A stretch of 64,000 nt of DNA, taken from positions 7,601,501 through 7,665,500 of the forward strand of contig CM028920.1 of NCBI GenBank assembly GCA_016801845.1. The letters run 5' to 3'. Under the pieces are notes generated by a model. That model did no database searches. It worked only from the letters and a program-made list of their open reading frames with translations, and had not been told where the DNA came from. A program made the position numbers and the translations under genes. Below, in pieces: positions 1-11,902 of the stretch (position 1 is the stretch's first letter; each line of letters opens with the position of its first letter). This DNA is from Polydactylus sextarius. Taxonomy: Eukaryota > Chordata > Actinopteri > Polynemidae.

Positions 1-770
1 TAGAAGTGCCCAAGGTTACATGATGGTTTATCAGACTCGTCAAAAGTATCCAAACTATGTGTACACGTAGATTAAGTCACATTGAGCAGATTTTGATTTG
101 TTTGTTCAGGTTTTCCAACATAATCTAGATATCTGACTATATATTGTTGATTTTCTACAGTTCATTGCAACATATTGACAGTACGTTTAACCCGTGAAGA
201 CAATTCAACAACGATCATATGACAATGGTTGGAGTTAACTACAAACCGGTATGACTGCTTCTGTCAACCAACATGTCAGTGAGCTTTATCACACGTGGTC
301 TCCAAAAAAAAAAAAAAAAAAAAAAAGTGCTGCACGTGTCAACAGACTGCTCTTAAGTCTGAGGCCACAGTGACACTACTTTCTGTCAGCACGTTGAATA
401 AAAGACCTTCATCTGAGAGAACATCATGACTTCTCGCGCTTTGGTTAAAAAAAAAAAAAAAAAAAAATGCATGTCAAGTACAGGGCCCTCGCGCTGAAAA
501 TGAGACGTCATAAATGTAATTACTTGCACCTGTGTACGTGTCAAAGCGTAGCGCGTGAGGGAGAATTTGAAACGTGTGTTACCTTAAAGTTGCCATTATT
601 GATAGCTGTGACATATATAGGGTCCTTATGAGTGTCACCTTTCTTGTCATGAAGACACACAACTGCACGTACTTGTATCGTCAGCTGTGTTCACCTCTTA
701 AATTAGATAACGCTTGTGTACATTAAAGTTTACTCTTTTTTTCACCTTAGGTAATTCAGCCTCCGTTTGT
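1..770. other. Upstream intergenic DNA before tef
   Basis: I see no coding exon here. The stretch contains two long A runs (about 303-326 and 448-467) and two perfect CACGTG E-boxes at 292-297 and 333-338, 41 bp apart. It probably includes distal regulatory DNA for the upstream tef promoter, but that is inferred only from position and motifs. Confidence 0.5.
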
Positions 771-1083
771 GATTGGCTGTTGCGGTTTTGACGGACAAGA
801 ACATTGACCAATGGGAGCCCGTTCCGTCCGTCGCTGGGCGGAAACGCGTCGCTGATTGGCCGAGGAGGAGGGGGCGTGAGGGTGGACTCTGGTTAAGTAA
901 CTTGCTGCGCAGAGTTCACAAACTGTGACCCGTGGGAGTTTGATCCCTCCTGAGTCTTTATGGGAGCAGTAAGACTGGATCCAGAGTGATATTTAATTTT
1001 AATAATTCCTTCTTGTTTGCTGCTCGTCACCAGCTCGTACAGATTTTATACTTTTAATTTAAATATTAAAGTTGTAAAGAAAA
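771..1083 (+). promoter_or_regulatory. tef: Upstream (beta) promoter and 5' UTR of tef
   Basis: This GC-richer block lies directly before the upstream first coding exon. It holds three CCAAT boxes (ATTGG at 772-776, CCAAT at 808-812, ATTGG at 855-859) and a GC-rich run at about 863-880. The ten bases GTTAAGTAAC at 892-901 differ by one base from the PAR-bZIP/E4BP4 consensus RTTAYGTAAY. There is no clear TATA box. The start site was not mapped; promoter function is inferred from position and NF-Y-type motifs. Confidence 0.55.
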
Positions 1084-3211
1084 ATGACAACTGAGATCCC
1101 GGAGATATTCAGAGCTCTTCTTGAGCATCCCTTCACTCTGCCTAACTTTGACGAAAATGGTAAGTAACAGTGAAATGAGTGTTTTTTTTTTTTTTTTTTT
1201 TTTTTGTAGAGTTTGACTCAAATAACATGTAGCACATCGACTATTAGAGTTAGTTATTAATGCACTAGAGTAGTATTGCAGCTTTGAGGCTGATCCTGAC
1301 ATTTTTTTTTCTGCAAAAACAACTCCATGTTTGTTGCATAATCTCTGTCAGCTGAGATGAATGGGAGCTTCAGATCCAGAGGTCACGAAGTGGGAAAGTT
1401 GTGGTGGCGCAGGAAAATCCAACTATGTTAATTTAAGACTACAAACATCTGGTACTTTAAGAGTGATCATCATACTTTAATACAGATCATTGTTGCAGGA
1501 GCATCTTTTGATTTTTCTCTGAGCAAGAAAGTGAACTTGTGACCATTTTTTCCACACGAGGCCATGATTTAAGACCATCAACCCGAACACATTCAGCTTT
1601 ATCTCTGCATCATTACACTGAAATACTCAAATCAGAGTGACAGTCCAACATTTAACTCCAGAATGGTCCTGTTCTTATTTTTGTTAACCAAATGTTACAC
1701 ACGTCCACTATCTTTGCTAAACAAATCCATCCATGTTGATAAGATAAATGAGAGTAGTTTACCCATGGTTGATCAACACACAGATTATGACTTTATTATT
1801 AGTTTCAGTATTGAGTGAATGTGATCGTAAGACTGGTAATAAAAAGTGATGTAAACCAGATGTTGTGGGTCTGTGTTTCTCACCTGCTTTCATCTGTTGT
1901 GAGGGTTTGTGTCTGTGTCTGTGTCTGTGTCTGTGAGGAAAAGGCCTGGTGGGCTTTAAGGTTCATGATTAAATCACTAGATGGCTCTGTTTGCCTTCTC
2001 TGTACCAGTTTCTGACGTAGATCAGTCAGATTAGGGTCAAGTAATTTCATTACATTACATTAAGGAGGTTTGGTAGATTTCATAATCACTTGCGAGTCTG
2101 TTGTGTTTTTAATTAAAGGAGCTTCTGAAGAATGCAGATTTTCAGAATAATGTTAATGTTTTTCTGTTAATGTTAACAAGGTGCCAGGTGTAATGGTGAA
2201 GTAGATTAGTTATATAATAGTTCAACTCAGTTGAACAAACTATTTAAAGGTATTTTGATTACAAAAATCCTCACTTAAGCATTTGTGAGATGTTGGAGTG
2301 ACTTTAAAGGTCAAACTAAAATTTTAATGTTGCATTAAGTGCTCTGGACAATAATTAAATTAGATTAAGAAAAACATTAATATGATTCAGTTTGGAGGTG
2401 ATGAGCAAACGCTGCAAGGGAAAACTGATCAGATTCTGAGTCCATGTGTCACACGTGAAACACTATGATGGTCCAGATTGCATAGTTATGGCAGAACCTC
2501 CTGCAGCTGTAAACTACTTGCTCGGTACCATGGCTTCTGTATTTTTAGATTGTGTTCTTAAGTGTGGCCCCTCTGGGAAACCATTTAAGTCTGTACATTA
2601 AGTTCCATAGCTTCATTACACAAACATCAAGAGCTGATTCCCTCTGAGTTTATTGCATATTCAGTGTGTGAATATGAAGCTACACCACACAGATTCTGTA
2701 AAACACAATAGAACGTGTCAAAATGTCAGTGATATCCTGCCTTTCCTCAGCCTGCAGTCAAAACTGCAGTCATGATGGGACAGCGTTCGTTTCTTTTTCT
2801 TTCTTTTTTTTAAATTTTTTTTTTTTGAAAATTTGAAATTCAGTTACCTCTCATTGAGATTGCGTGGTGGGAACGTGGCATTGTGGGTAGATGTGTTGTA
2901 TTTTTTTTTTTTTTTTTTTTTGTCATGCATCCATATGAGTCTGCAGCTGTTGGTTAAATGTGCTCCAACAAGACTGTGAACTCACAGCGTGTCATCACAC
3001 TGACTGGAACTCAGAGTGGAAAGTTTTCAGTAGCTCTTTACAAAGTGTTGTGGCGGAGAAGAAAGGCAAGGAATGTGTATTTATTAATTTTTGATCACTT
3101 AATGTTGATATAATTGATGGAAATAACATTTCTGTCTCTTTGACCTCATTGACAACAGAGCATCATATGTGTGCGGTTGGTTATACTTTTGTTGTTTTAA
3201 AAGAAGCAAAA

Positions 3212-3246
<35 letters not shown>

Positions 3247-6200
3247 CAATTTATTCCAACTACAGTGTTTTTCTTTTTATGATAAATGGCTCATGTAAGC
3301 TTGCATCAGCCTGCAGCCGGGAGGATGTCACCCACACACAGCTGAAGCGTGTGGTATCAAGGTTAAATGAAAGTGGTTTTGTATAATGGTCTCTACACGT
3401 CTCTACTAAAACTTAAAGTAGTTTTTCTGTTGACTGGAGCGTAGTATTAATCATTTTTGAAATATACAGAAAAGGTGACCGCTTCTTTGTTGTGCATCAT
3501 GTTTTGTGATCAGTCATGTAATGTTGATGACTATCAGGGAGCTCAATTTCTTGAGGACCATGACAGTCCTAATTATAGCCCAGGTTTTGAAAAAATGTGA
3601 AATTACACTGCAGTCTTGGGGAAAAAATGACATGTGTGTCGTGTGCTGCAGTGTTGAATTTAAGGGCATCACTAAAAAAAAAAAAAAAAAAAAAAGTAAA
3701 ATAATATCCTGTGGTCTGTTAGACGGTGTTCAGTGTCAACTCGGTGACATGGCTTAATTCCCTGTAATGTTATAGCTTTGTTTTTTTTTTCCTGATCGTG
3801 TTTTGCCTAAAACAGATTTTGTGCGACACGTGCATTATGCGATGGGAAAACCTAAACTTGTGTGAACTGGATGGCGTTCACACCTGCCTGATCATTCTGA
3901 TGTTCATTACTGGAACATCGTGAATAATTAATTTGGTGACAAAGATGCACAGAACAGAGAGAGCGGTGATGTCATCTATTTTAAATGCGTTCGGCCGCTA
4001 CAGAGAACAGGATGTTCTTGCAATAGAATAATGTTTTGTTGAGCATCATGTGATGGTACATCCTGCATAGTTTACAAGTATATTGAATTTTTCTGCCTTT
4101 AATTAAACTATGAGTCTGACGTAAATGATACGATAGAATCAGAATAATAACATATATAATTGAATTATTATTATTATTTTATTGCTCCATAATAAGAAAA
4201 AGTCCTTTACTAAAAAAATGGTGTCATTATAGTGGAAGCGAGATCAGATTTGCATCAGTAAATACTTTTGATTCCGAGTTGATGGTGCAACAATCCCACC
4301 AGCCAGTAGAGCTCTTCTCCTGCCCCACCCACCCTCACCCTTTGCAGCACAACATGTGAAAGACACAGTCGCAGCGCAGCGCTATTGGTCGGTGTTATCG
4401 ACATGTAACCATTGCGGTTGCACATGTTATTCCACGTGAACGGGGGCATGTTGACGCAGTCCATAGGATCACTATGTACTTTATGTACTGTATGTACTTT
4501 ATGTCCTCCCCGGGCGTTGCGGTTTTCTACAGCTGAAAGGTTAACACTTAAGTTTCGAGTTATAATTGTGTTGTTAACATTTATTTGTCACAATAATAAA
4601 AAACCAGACTGACACAGACACAGACTGCGTTATTTAATAACAATTTACCATTCCAGTTAAGGCTTTCTATAGGCTTTGGGCGCCGTTTAAACAGTTTAAA
4701 AATAACTTTAAAATGAAATAATAAAAAATAAAGTTAAATGGAAGAAGCCGGTCAGTGTATAATTAAATCAGGTCAGCGAGAAATAACACCGAAATGTGAA
4801 CTGTGTCAATATGTCTCCTCGTGACACGTTTCTCTTTTTTCTACGGTTGATCATATATAATTCGGTCAACCAATCAGCTCTCAGCTACTGTCGACGTGAC
4901 GCCCACCGTCGGTCCGTGTTCTGAGGCCCCGCCCACTCCATATTTAAAGTAATTAATATTCATGAGTATGGAACACAGCCAGCCAATCAGCTCAGAGCTG
5001 GGTTAACGTTGTTAAACAGGAGGTTCGGTTTCTTCTCATCGTCAAAATCATCCTGGCTGCGTAATTTTCCGTGAAAGTGGGACAAACCAGCGACTGGACC
5101 GGGATGTTCTGACGGCCATTAGTTTACTTTAGTGTTGATTGAAAACATTGGACGCAACCTGCAACAGCCTGTGGTGAAACCGGCCGGAGCTAGCTTCTTT
5201 TGCTGTTTACTACGCGTTTAAAGTCGACAACAAGCGGGGAAAATGTCGGACGCGCCGATTCTCGTCACACTGGCCACCGAGGCCCCGAGTTCACTGCCGG
5301 TGGTTTTAAAGAAAATAATGGAAATGCCTCCGCCGAATATACTGGACGGCGACGACGGTGAGTGCAGAGAAATGATGGAGACGGAAAAAAACAAACGACG
5401 GCGGACAGAAGTCAGAAGACATAAAACACAATATGATGCAATGCAACGTGTTGTTTGTTGTTACAAAATACTATTTCTCAGCTGCTATCAAGTTGTTGTT
5501 GTTGTTGTTGTTGTTTTTTTTTAGATTGCATGTAAAATATCAGTCAATGTGTTGCTAGGCTTTGCTGTGTCCCCGATGTTTTAATCATAGCAAAATACAT
5601 AATTTATTATTTAATTTATATTGTCCCTACTTTTTTCAGAAACGGTATATCATGGTTATAAGGTTCACATTGGTTGAATCTGACTTTGAATAGTACACCA
5701 TTATTATTATTATTATTATTATGAGATCAGCAAGTGGTTCCTGTTACTGTGAGTTCTTAGGTTTGTGGCCTGAGGGACATTTTTAGATCGACTCCCTTCA
5801 GAGAGTAAAGCCAAACATGCTCTGTCTCTGTACAAAGAGTCCACTGTCAATTGTGCTTTGCTGAAACATCTTTCCTGTTGACCTCCACTTGGTTCCGTCC
5901 ATGATAGTCTTCTGTGTGACATGCCTCGGTAATTAGCAACAATCCAGCTGCGTTTGAGGAAATAAACCGATTCTTGTATCTCCTGTGTGTTTCAGACACT
6001 GATAAGGAAAAGCTGAGTCTGGGGAGTCCTGGAGACCTCGGGGGAGGAGGCAGTGATATGGGTCCTTCGGCTGCCTTGACTCCAGCTATCTGGGATAAGA
6101 CTATTCCTTATGATGGTGAAAACTTCCACCTGGAGTACATGGACCTGGAGGAGTTCCTCATGGAGAACGGCATCCCCACCGCGCCTGACGACGAGGAAGC

Positions 6201-8166
6201 TTTGAAGGTCCTTAAAGAGGAAACTGTGAGGACGGAGGAAGTTAAGCCTATGTCCTCCAAACAAACGAAGGCAGCCAAACCAGCGAGCATTTCCCTGCTG
6301 TCCATTCAGGAGCTGGATGGCTGTGGGGAGGACGTGTTGATCGTCTCAAAGTCTGACATCATCTGTGATGTTACTGCAGGTGAGTGGGGGGAGGATGGTT
6401 TCAGTAAATGCGTAAAAGTCGCACCATCCTGAAAGTTTGGTTTTCTGTCTTACTGAAGTTAAAGCTTTGTATTTGAAGTAGGGGCTCTAGCCTGTATCAA
6501 TGATGCACCTTCAACACTATTCATTTTCTGTATGTATTTGTGTTTGTGAACCCAGAGTGTCGCTCTATCCCGAAATATACCACAGGAGGTGAAGGTTGAG
6601 GTTAGGATGGCAGAAATAGACTGTTGACTGCCGGTGCATAGTAAAAATTTTACTACAGGATTATCAGCTGCCTATACATGTTGTAGTGTAAAAACATCCA
6701 TCTTGAATACCCTATAGAGTTCAAGTACAGTAATAGTAGCTTTGGTTCAGGTCATCTGTGAACTAGTATTACTTTTTAATGTACCAGTTTCATAGATGTG
6801 AAGGAAGTGGCTGATCAACGTGGTGTATTTGTGCTTTTGGTGCTGATCATGTCTCTCACCTTCAACTTTCTAATATTTCATTCCTCTTCTGTCTGCTCAG
6901 AGGTGACGACTGAAAAGGACAGAGCAACCCCTGAGCTCGAAGATCCCGAAGAAATCGAAGTCGACATCAACTACGAGCCAGATCCCACAGATCTAGTCCT
7001 GTCGAGCGTGCCCGGGGGCGAACTGTTCGACCCACGCAAACACAAGTTCACTGAAGACGAGCTCAAGCCGCAACCAATGATTAAAAAGGCCAAGAAGGTG
7101 TTCGTGCCCGAGGAACAGAAGGTATGTTGAGAGAGGTGTTAACAGCTTCTCTCTTAATGGAAAAAGTACCAATAGAAACTTGAGCAACAAAGCAGAAATT
7201 CAACATGGTGATGATTTAGCAAAAGATTAATTTTTCTTAAGATGTGCTTTTTGTTCAAATTTCTTTCTTTTGTTGAAATTTCTTTACTTCTGTGTTTGAC
7301 AGCGGTTTAGAACAAACTATGTGCTCAGATGCTGATGCATATTGGCCCATTTCAGTGGGCGTCATGATACAAAAAAGAAAAATGTCTCAGCATTTAGTGT
7401 CGGAAAACTATGTGCAGTCGGCTCCTGTAATAACTTAATAGTGAAGCTTTTATAACTTGTAATACGTATACGAGGTTGAGGTTGAAGACCAACATTAAAG
7501 CAAACTGACAAAGAAAGAATGAAGAAAAAGTTAAATAATTCGACAAAATAAATGAATCGCATTGGCTTTCTGTTTCGTTGGCCAGTTTCACTGTGCGCAT
7601 GGGAGGGCAGCAGACACAGCAAAGAAATAAACCCATGTCACAGTGAATCTATTCTGGCACATCATTGTGACTCAGCAATCTTGTGATATTCAAATTGTTG
7701 TTTTCCTTCCTCTGCGTTCTGCCAGAGAAAACTGGTTTTGTTTATATACACAAAGGCCCCTGGCAGTCATCCATATTACACTTCTGTGGGGTCAGATCTG
7801 GACCCGTGATTTGATATAAAGATATGTTAGCCTGTTAAAACAGGTTGCCCTAGAAACAGTGAACAAAAGCGACACAGAGTCCGGTGTTGTTTCAGTTCCT
7901 CAGTTGAAGTTGAACCCTGCTGTTTTTTTTTTTTTTCTTCGTCTCTCCAGGATGAGAAGTACTGGCAGAGGAGGAAGAAGAACAACGTGGCTGCCAAACG
8001 TTCACGCGACGCCCGCAGGTTAAAGGAAAACCAGATCACGGTCCGAGCGGCTTTCCTGGAGCGCGAGAACACGGCGCTGCGGATGGAGGTGGCCGAGCTG
8101 CGGAAGGAATGCGGCCGCTTCAAGAGCGTCGTGAGCCGCTACGAAGCCAAATTTGGATCACTGTAA
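1084..8166 (+). CDS. tef: Thyrotroph embryonic factor, isoform from upstream first exon (TEF-beta-like)
   Basis: PAR-family bZIP transcription factor that binds D-box sites as a dimer in the nucleus and links the circadian clock to target genes. Exons: 1084-1159, 5996-6379, 6901-7121, 7951-8166; predicted 298 residues. The first exon encodes 25 codons containing [11 protein letters not shown], which resembles the short N-terminus of mammalian TEF-beta (MPEVLKSLLEH from memory). It ends in phase 1 at a strong GTAAGT donor, the phase needed to join exon 2 (G|AC = Asp). The first intron (about 4.8 kb) contains the second promoter. The ATG at 1084 is the only in-frame start in the exon. Identity is strong from the shared exons; the alternative exon rests on family resemblance and phase. 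Confidence 0.82.
4840..5242 (+). promoter_or_regulatory. tef: Internal (alpha) promoter and 5' UTR of tef
   Basis: Two CCAAT boxes at 4870-4874 and 4983-4987 lie in the same 11-base string CCAATCAGCTC, 113 bp apart. A GC box (CCCCGCCC) is at 4927-4934 and an AT-rich TATTTAAAG string at about 4941-4949. A further CACGTG E-box lies upstream at 4433-4438. The arrangement fits a CCAAT/GC-type promoter for the exon starting at 5243. TSS position is not determined. Confidence 0.5.
5243..8166 (+). CDS. tef: Thyrotroph embryonic factor, isoform from internal first exon (TEF-alpha-like)
   Basis: Exons: 5243-5357, 5996-6379, 6901-7121, 7951-8166; all join in frame to 311 residues. The N-terminus contains [10 protein letters not shown], like mammalian TEF-alpha. 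Exon 2 carries the conserved [11 protein letters not shown] and [12 protein letters not shown] segments of PAR proteins. Exon 3 carries the proline/acidic-rich block ([33 protein letters not shown]). The last exon has the basic region [19 protein letters not shown] (about residues 251-269) and the leucine zipper to the C-terminus. No frame breaks. DBP and HLF are the alternatives, but the alpha-like N-terminus and the phf5a-aco2 neighbourhood favour TEF. Whether it is the a or b teleost copy cannot be decided here. Confidence 0.93.
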
Positions 8167-9275
8167 GGACCGACCAAAGAACTGAACTGTCTGTATGGAC
8201 GTCTGTGTTTTTAAAAAAAAAAAAAAAAAAAAAGAACAAGTCACTTTGTTTTTACTAGCCAGGTTAGAGACACCACTGAGTTTAGACATGTTGACAACAA
8301 CTGTACTACTCTTGGGGAGAGGGGGGTGTTGTTTAAATCTGTTTTGGTGACTAAATTAAATAAGGGCGTCATCTGATGTGATGAATTTCTACTTTTACCA
8401 GAAATGGGCATTTAATGCACCATAGGACATTTTTATTGACTTTGAGCAGTAATTTGTAGGGAGCCACTATTACACAATAGAGTCTCCATGAACCAACATG
8501 TCTCAACAGTCTCTTGACGTTGATGGTTAATTACAGGTTTGTTTAATTGACACCAAGACTGCTCCTCTTGTATGAGAGGAGTATTAGTGAGATGAAATTT
8601 GAGACGTGGAGGCAGTTATGTGGATTAATTGACAAAAGAATCACACATTGAAGCCTTCGTGTCGAACAGTCGAGCCTTTTCCTGTTCTGATTAAGCTTAA
8701 TCGATGTAAATCGTTATGATAATACGGACTGAACCCTGTGATGTTGTGAATAACGTTCCTTCTGCTCCACTCCCTCCTCCTCCTCCTTTGTGTCATTGAT
8801 CCTTGTTCTCTTCTCTTTCAAGTGCGGTGCCTGAAGACCAATAGACAACTGATTTATTCATTTTTTTTTTTTTCACTCCAATGAATCAATAAATCAAATC
8901 GATCGGGGACTGGTCCTTGAGAACACAGATCAAACAGGATGAGGAGGAAGAGAGCAATTTTTTTTTCCCCCGTGGAGATGCAATATCAGTGTTCATACCT
9001 GATATCTGGTTTTTGATTTGTCTTTTTTTATGACTTATTCACCATTTATGTGAGATGAGTGAGAGGATATTCAAGTGCTTCTTCCGTACACGTCCTTCAT
9101 GACGTGTACTCTTATCATGTTTTGTACGCTTTCGCCTGTAAGAGATAATCTTTCGTGATGTTTATTTTTGGAGAAACTGTGGGTTTTATTTTAATTCTAT
9201 AGATGAGATGGTTGATATTTAGTTATTATTTGTAATAGTTAAGACACATTATTCTTAATTTTATGCTATTGTAGG

Positions 9276-9281
9276 AATAAA
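9276..9281 (+). terminator. tef: Candidate tef polyadenylation signal
   Basis: AATAAA about 1.1 kb after the tef stop codon, followed by T-rich sequence. Three other AATAAA hexamers (8888, 10221, 10998) could serve instead or in addition. Confidence 0.35.
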
Positions 9282-11120
9282 CTGTTGCTTCTAGTTCTTT
9301 CTGCAGTTCAATAACTTTTAAAAACCAGCTCGTCCGATTTTGATTTTAAGTTGATATCAGTATGTGGAAGGTTATTAGGAGAGCTGGACTTTTCCTTTCT
9401 TGAAAAAAAGAAAAACTGTGACTGACATTTCCAGTAACTTAAACTTCTTCAGGGGATCTTAGTGACGTGGCCGTAAAAACAGTAAAGCGGCCACGTCTCT
9501 TCAGATACAAATACACCTTACTGCTTCTTACAACCAGTGGCGCAGAGCAGCTCATAAACTCTCTGTCCTTCATGTTTCGGTGTTTGTCTCGCCGTCGCTC
9601 TCGTACCGTGTTTGTCACAGAGTAGGACGCCTGCAGGTCGTCACGTTGACTCCATTCATGTCAGTAACGCTTCAAAAGTGTTGTGTGTAGAATCCACTGA
9701 TGCATGTAATGTAAATACCTGTAATCTAAAACAGTACTTAATAGTCATTCACTTCTTCCCCCGTCAAACATTTTATAAGCTATTTAGGTCATCAGTCAAG
9801 TTTTGAACAGGTTCGATTCTCTTGGTGATGATCTCGCATTAACAGCTGAGTGTCTTCTACTTTGTGCTAAAGGAATGTTCTTGGATGTTAAATGCACATT
9901 TTAATTAAAGCTTTTATCAGAGGCAGATGGAGATGAAGTTAAAAGTCCCATTTTCCTAAAAACAAAACAACAAAAAAAAAAAACTTTTTTTCTACTACAG
10001 GGCCCTAATTAAAGCCAACAAGCATTTATAGTAAATTTACATTTAAATTTCTTTGGGTAAATAAACACAAAGCCGTTTTAGAAAACATTGAGGGTAGTAT
10101 TTGTATTTAGAAGTTTTTTTTTTTTTTTTTTAATGTTTTCTTTGTTTTATGACAAACCAGGAAGTCTCAATATATTCAGACTGTATTGGGGCATTTTTTT
10201 TTTTTTTTTTTTTTTTACAAAATAAAGAACCCCTAAACCTCTAAATGTCTTCTGTGTCTAAAGCCATTTCAATGCAGTGTAGTCTGCCAGTTTACATGGG
10301 GGCAGGGATGGAGGGGTGGGGTGGGGCGTACTGTTTAACATTGTATCTGAAAGTAAAAGTTGTAACACTGGATTTTATTATTGTCCAGTTCTGACAAAAA
10401 ACAAAACTCAACAAAATAAATTAAAGAAAAAAAAGGGAAACGTTTTGTTCTTTGTTGCTGCGCTTCCACCCTTTAGACATGTGACTTTTTATCAGGATAC
10501 AATGGGGTTTTTTTTTGAGGGTAAATGGTTTCCATGTAAAATGAAAAATGCAAACAAATATACAGTAGTTAAACACCACAAACCAGCAGTAATTACACCT
10601 TTATCAGACAATAGTTAAAGTGCAATTTTCCATGTGGAGTAAAATCATAAATCAGTCCCACAGTGATTTTTTTTTTTTTAATTTTATTTTATTTTTTTGT
10701 GAAAATAATTTTACTCCTGTTTAACTTCATCAATATCAGTCTGTACCCATAAAACATCCCTGAGGTGTCATTTTTTTCCAATCTCAGTTTTTAATATCAT
10801 TTTTGCCATGATTGAAAATGTATCAATGGCTAATTTTAATGTTTTTAATGCTTTCTGCTGCAATAAGAGATGGCAACTACCTTCTATCTGAAATAGGTCA
10901 ATTTGTTAACTCTGTGGGGTTGTTTTTAATCCTCCTGGTTCTGTCTTTGTAAAGAGATGTCAGTGTGGCCCTTTCTCTTGTATATACAGTATATATAAAT
11001 AAAGCATTGCTGACAAAGTCATTACATGTGAAGTTATTTCCTGTTTATCTGTTTCATTCAGTTCAACTAGAAAACATTAGTTCATTTAGCCCAATAACTA
11101 CCACAACTCTCCCTCTCTCA

Positions 11121-11123
<3 letters not shown>

Positions 11124-11159
<36 letters not shown>
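11124..11159. repeat. (TA)n microsatellite
   Basis: Perfect TA dinucleotide run of about 18 units between tef and phf5a. Confidence 0.95.
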
Positions 11160-11166
<7 letters not shown>

Positions 11167-11801
11167 CTGGACATCTAGAGTGGTCAATGTCAGAATGGGT
11201 CAACAGGTTTGTTTTTGGTACAAATTAACAAATAAATATACACATCATACAGTGAGAACAAACGAAACAGTTCAAAGTTTGTTCAGATCTATTCATTTGT
11301 CATTGCTTCACTATAATAAACCATAATACTTTTGAGATGATTTAATGTGGTTCTTCATATCTGAGCACAACTCAAAACAGTTACTAGTGGAAATCCGTCG
11401 ATGGCTCAGTTGTCAGTTGTGTGTAACCATGTGAGCAGTAAAGAAATTGTGTGAAACACTGTCATCTGGTGGAGGAAGTGCTGGGAGCTTTTAGGAAGAA
11501 ACTGACAAAGTTTATATCTAACATGTCAGATTACCCGTGTGAGGTTTGGACATTATCGTGTAGTTACAGAAACTACGTTGTGTAGCTCAGGGATCTGCCT
11601 TCACCTTGGTTCATGACAGAGCAGATTTGTTGCTTTCAAGGTAAAGCGCTAACTTTAAAACTCAATAGCTTCTTGTTTTAATGTTGATAGATTATATGAC
11701 ATTTGATTAGCTCAGGTCTATGAAGGGTTTTAAAAACTTGACTCTTACGGTTCAAAGCACAGAAATCACACAGAAATAAAGACAGAAATATAAAACTGAA
11801 T

Positions 11802-11807
11802 TTTATT
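11802..11807 (-). terminator. phf5a: phf5a polyadenylation signal
   Basis: AATAAA on the minus strand (TTTATT on the plus strand), about 95 nt after the phf5a stop codon. The short 3' UTR is plausible for this compact gene. Confidence 0.6.
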
Positions 11808-11902
11808 GACATGTCAAAAAAAAAAAAAAAAAGTTTCTTGAGGTTTTAAAGAAAATCTGCAAAAGCTGAAAAACTAAAACAGGAACTGGATCTGTAGCGT
11901 CT

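Larger units (their letters stand above)
8167..11780 (+). other. tef 3' UTR and tef-phf5a intergenic DNA
   Basis: No coding exon seen. The proximal part is the tef 3' UTR. Candidate AATAAA signals are at 8888-8893, 9276-9281, 10221-10226 and 10998-11003, so the UTR could be about 0.7-2.9 kb. T/A homopolymers and a (TA)n run at 11124-11159 occur. In mammals the single-exon TOB2 gene sits between TEF and PHF5A; no frame of that size is present. Confidence 0.5.
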
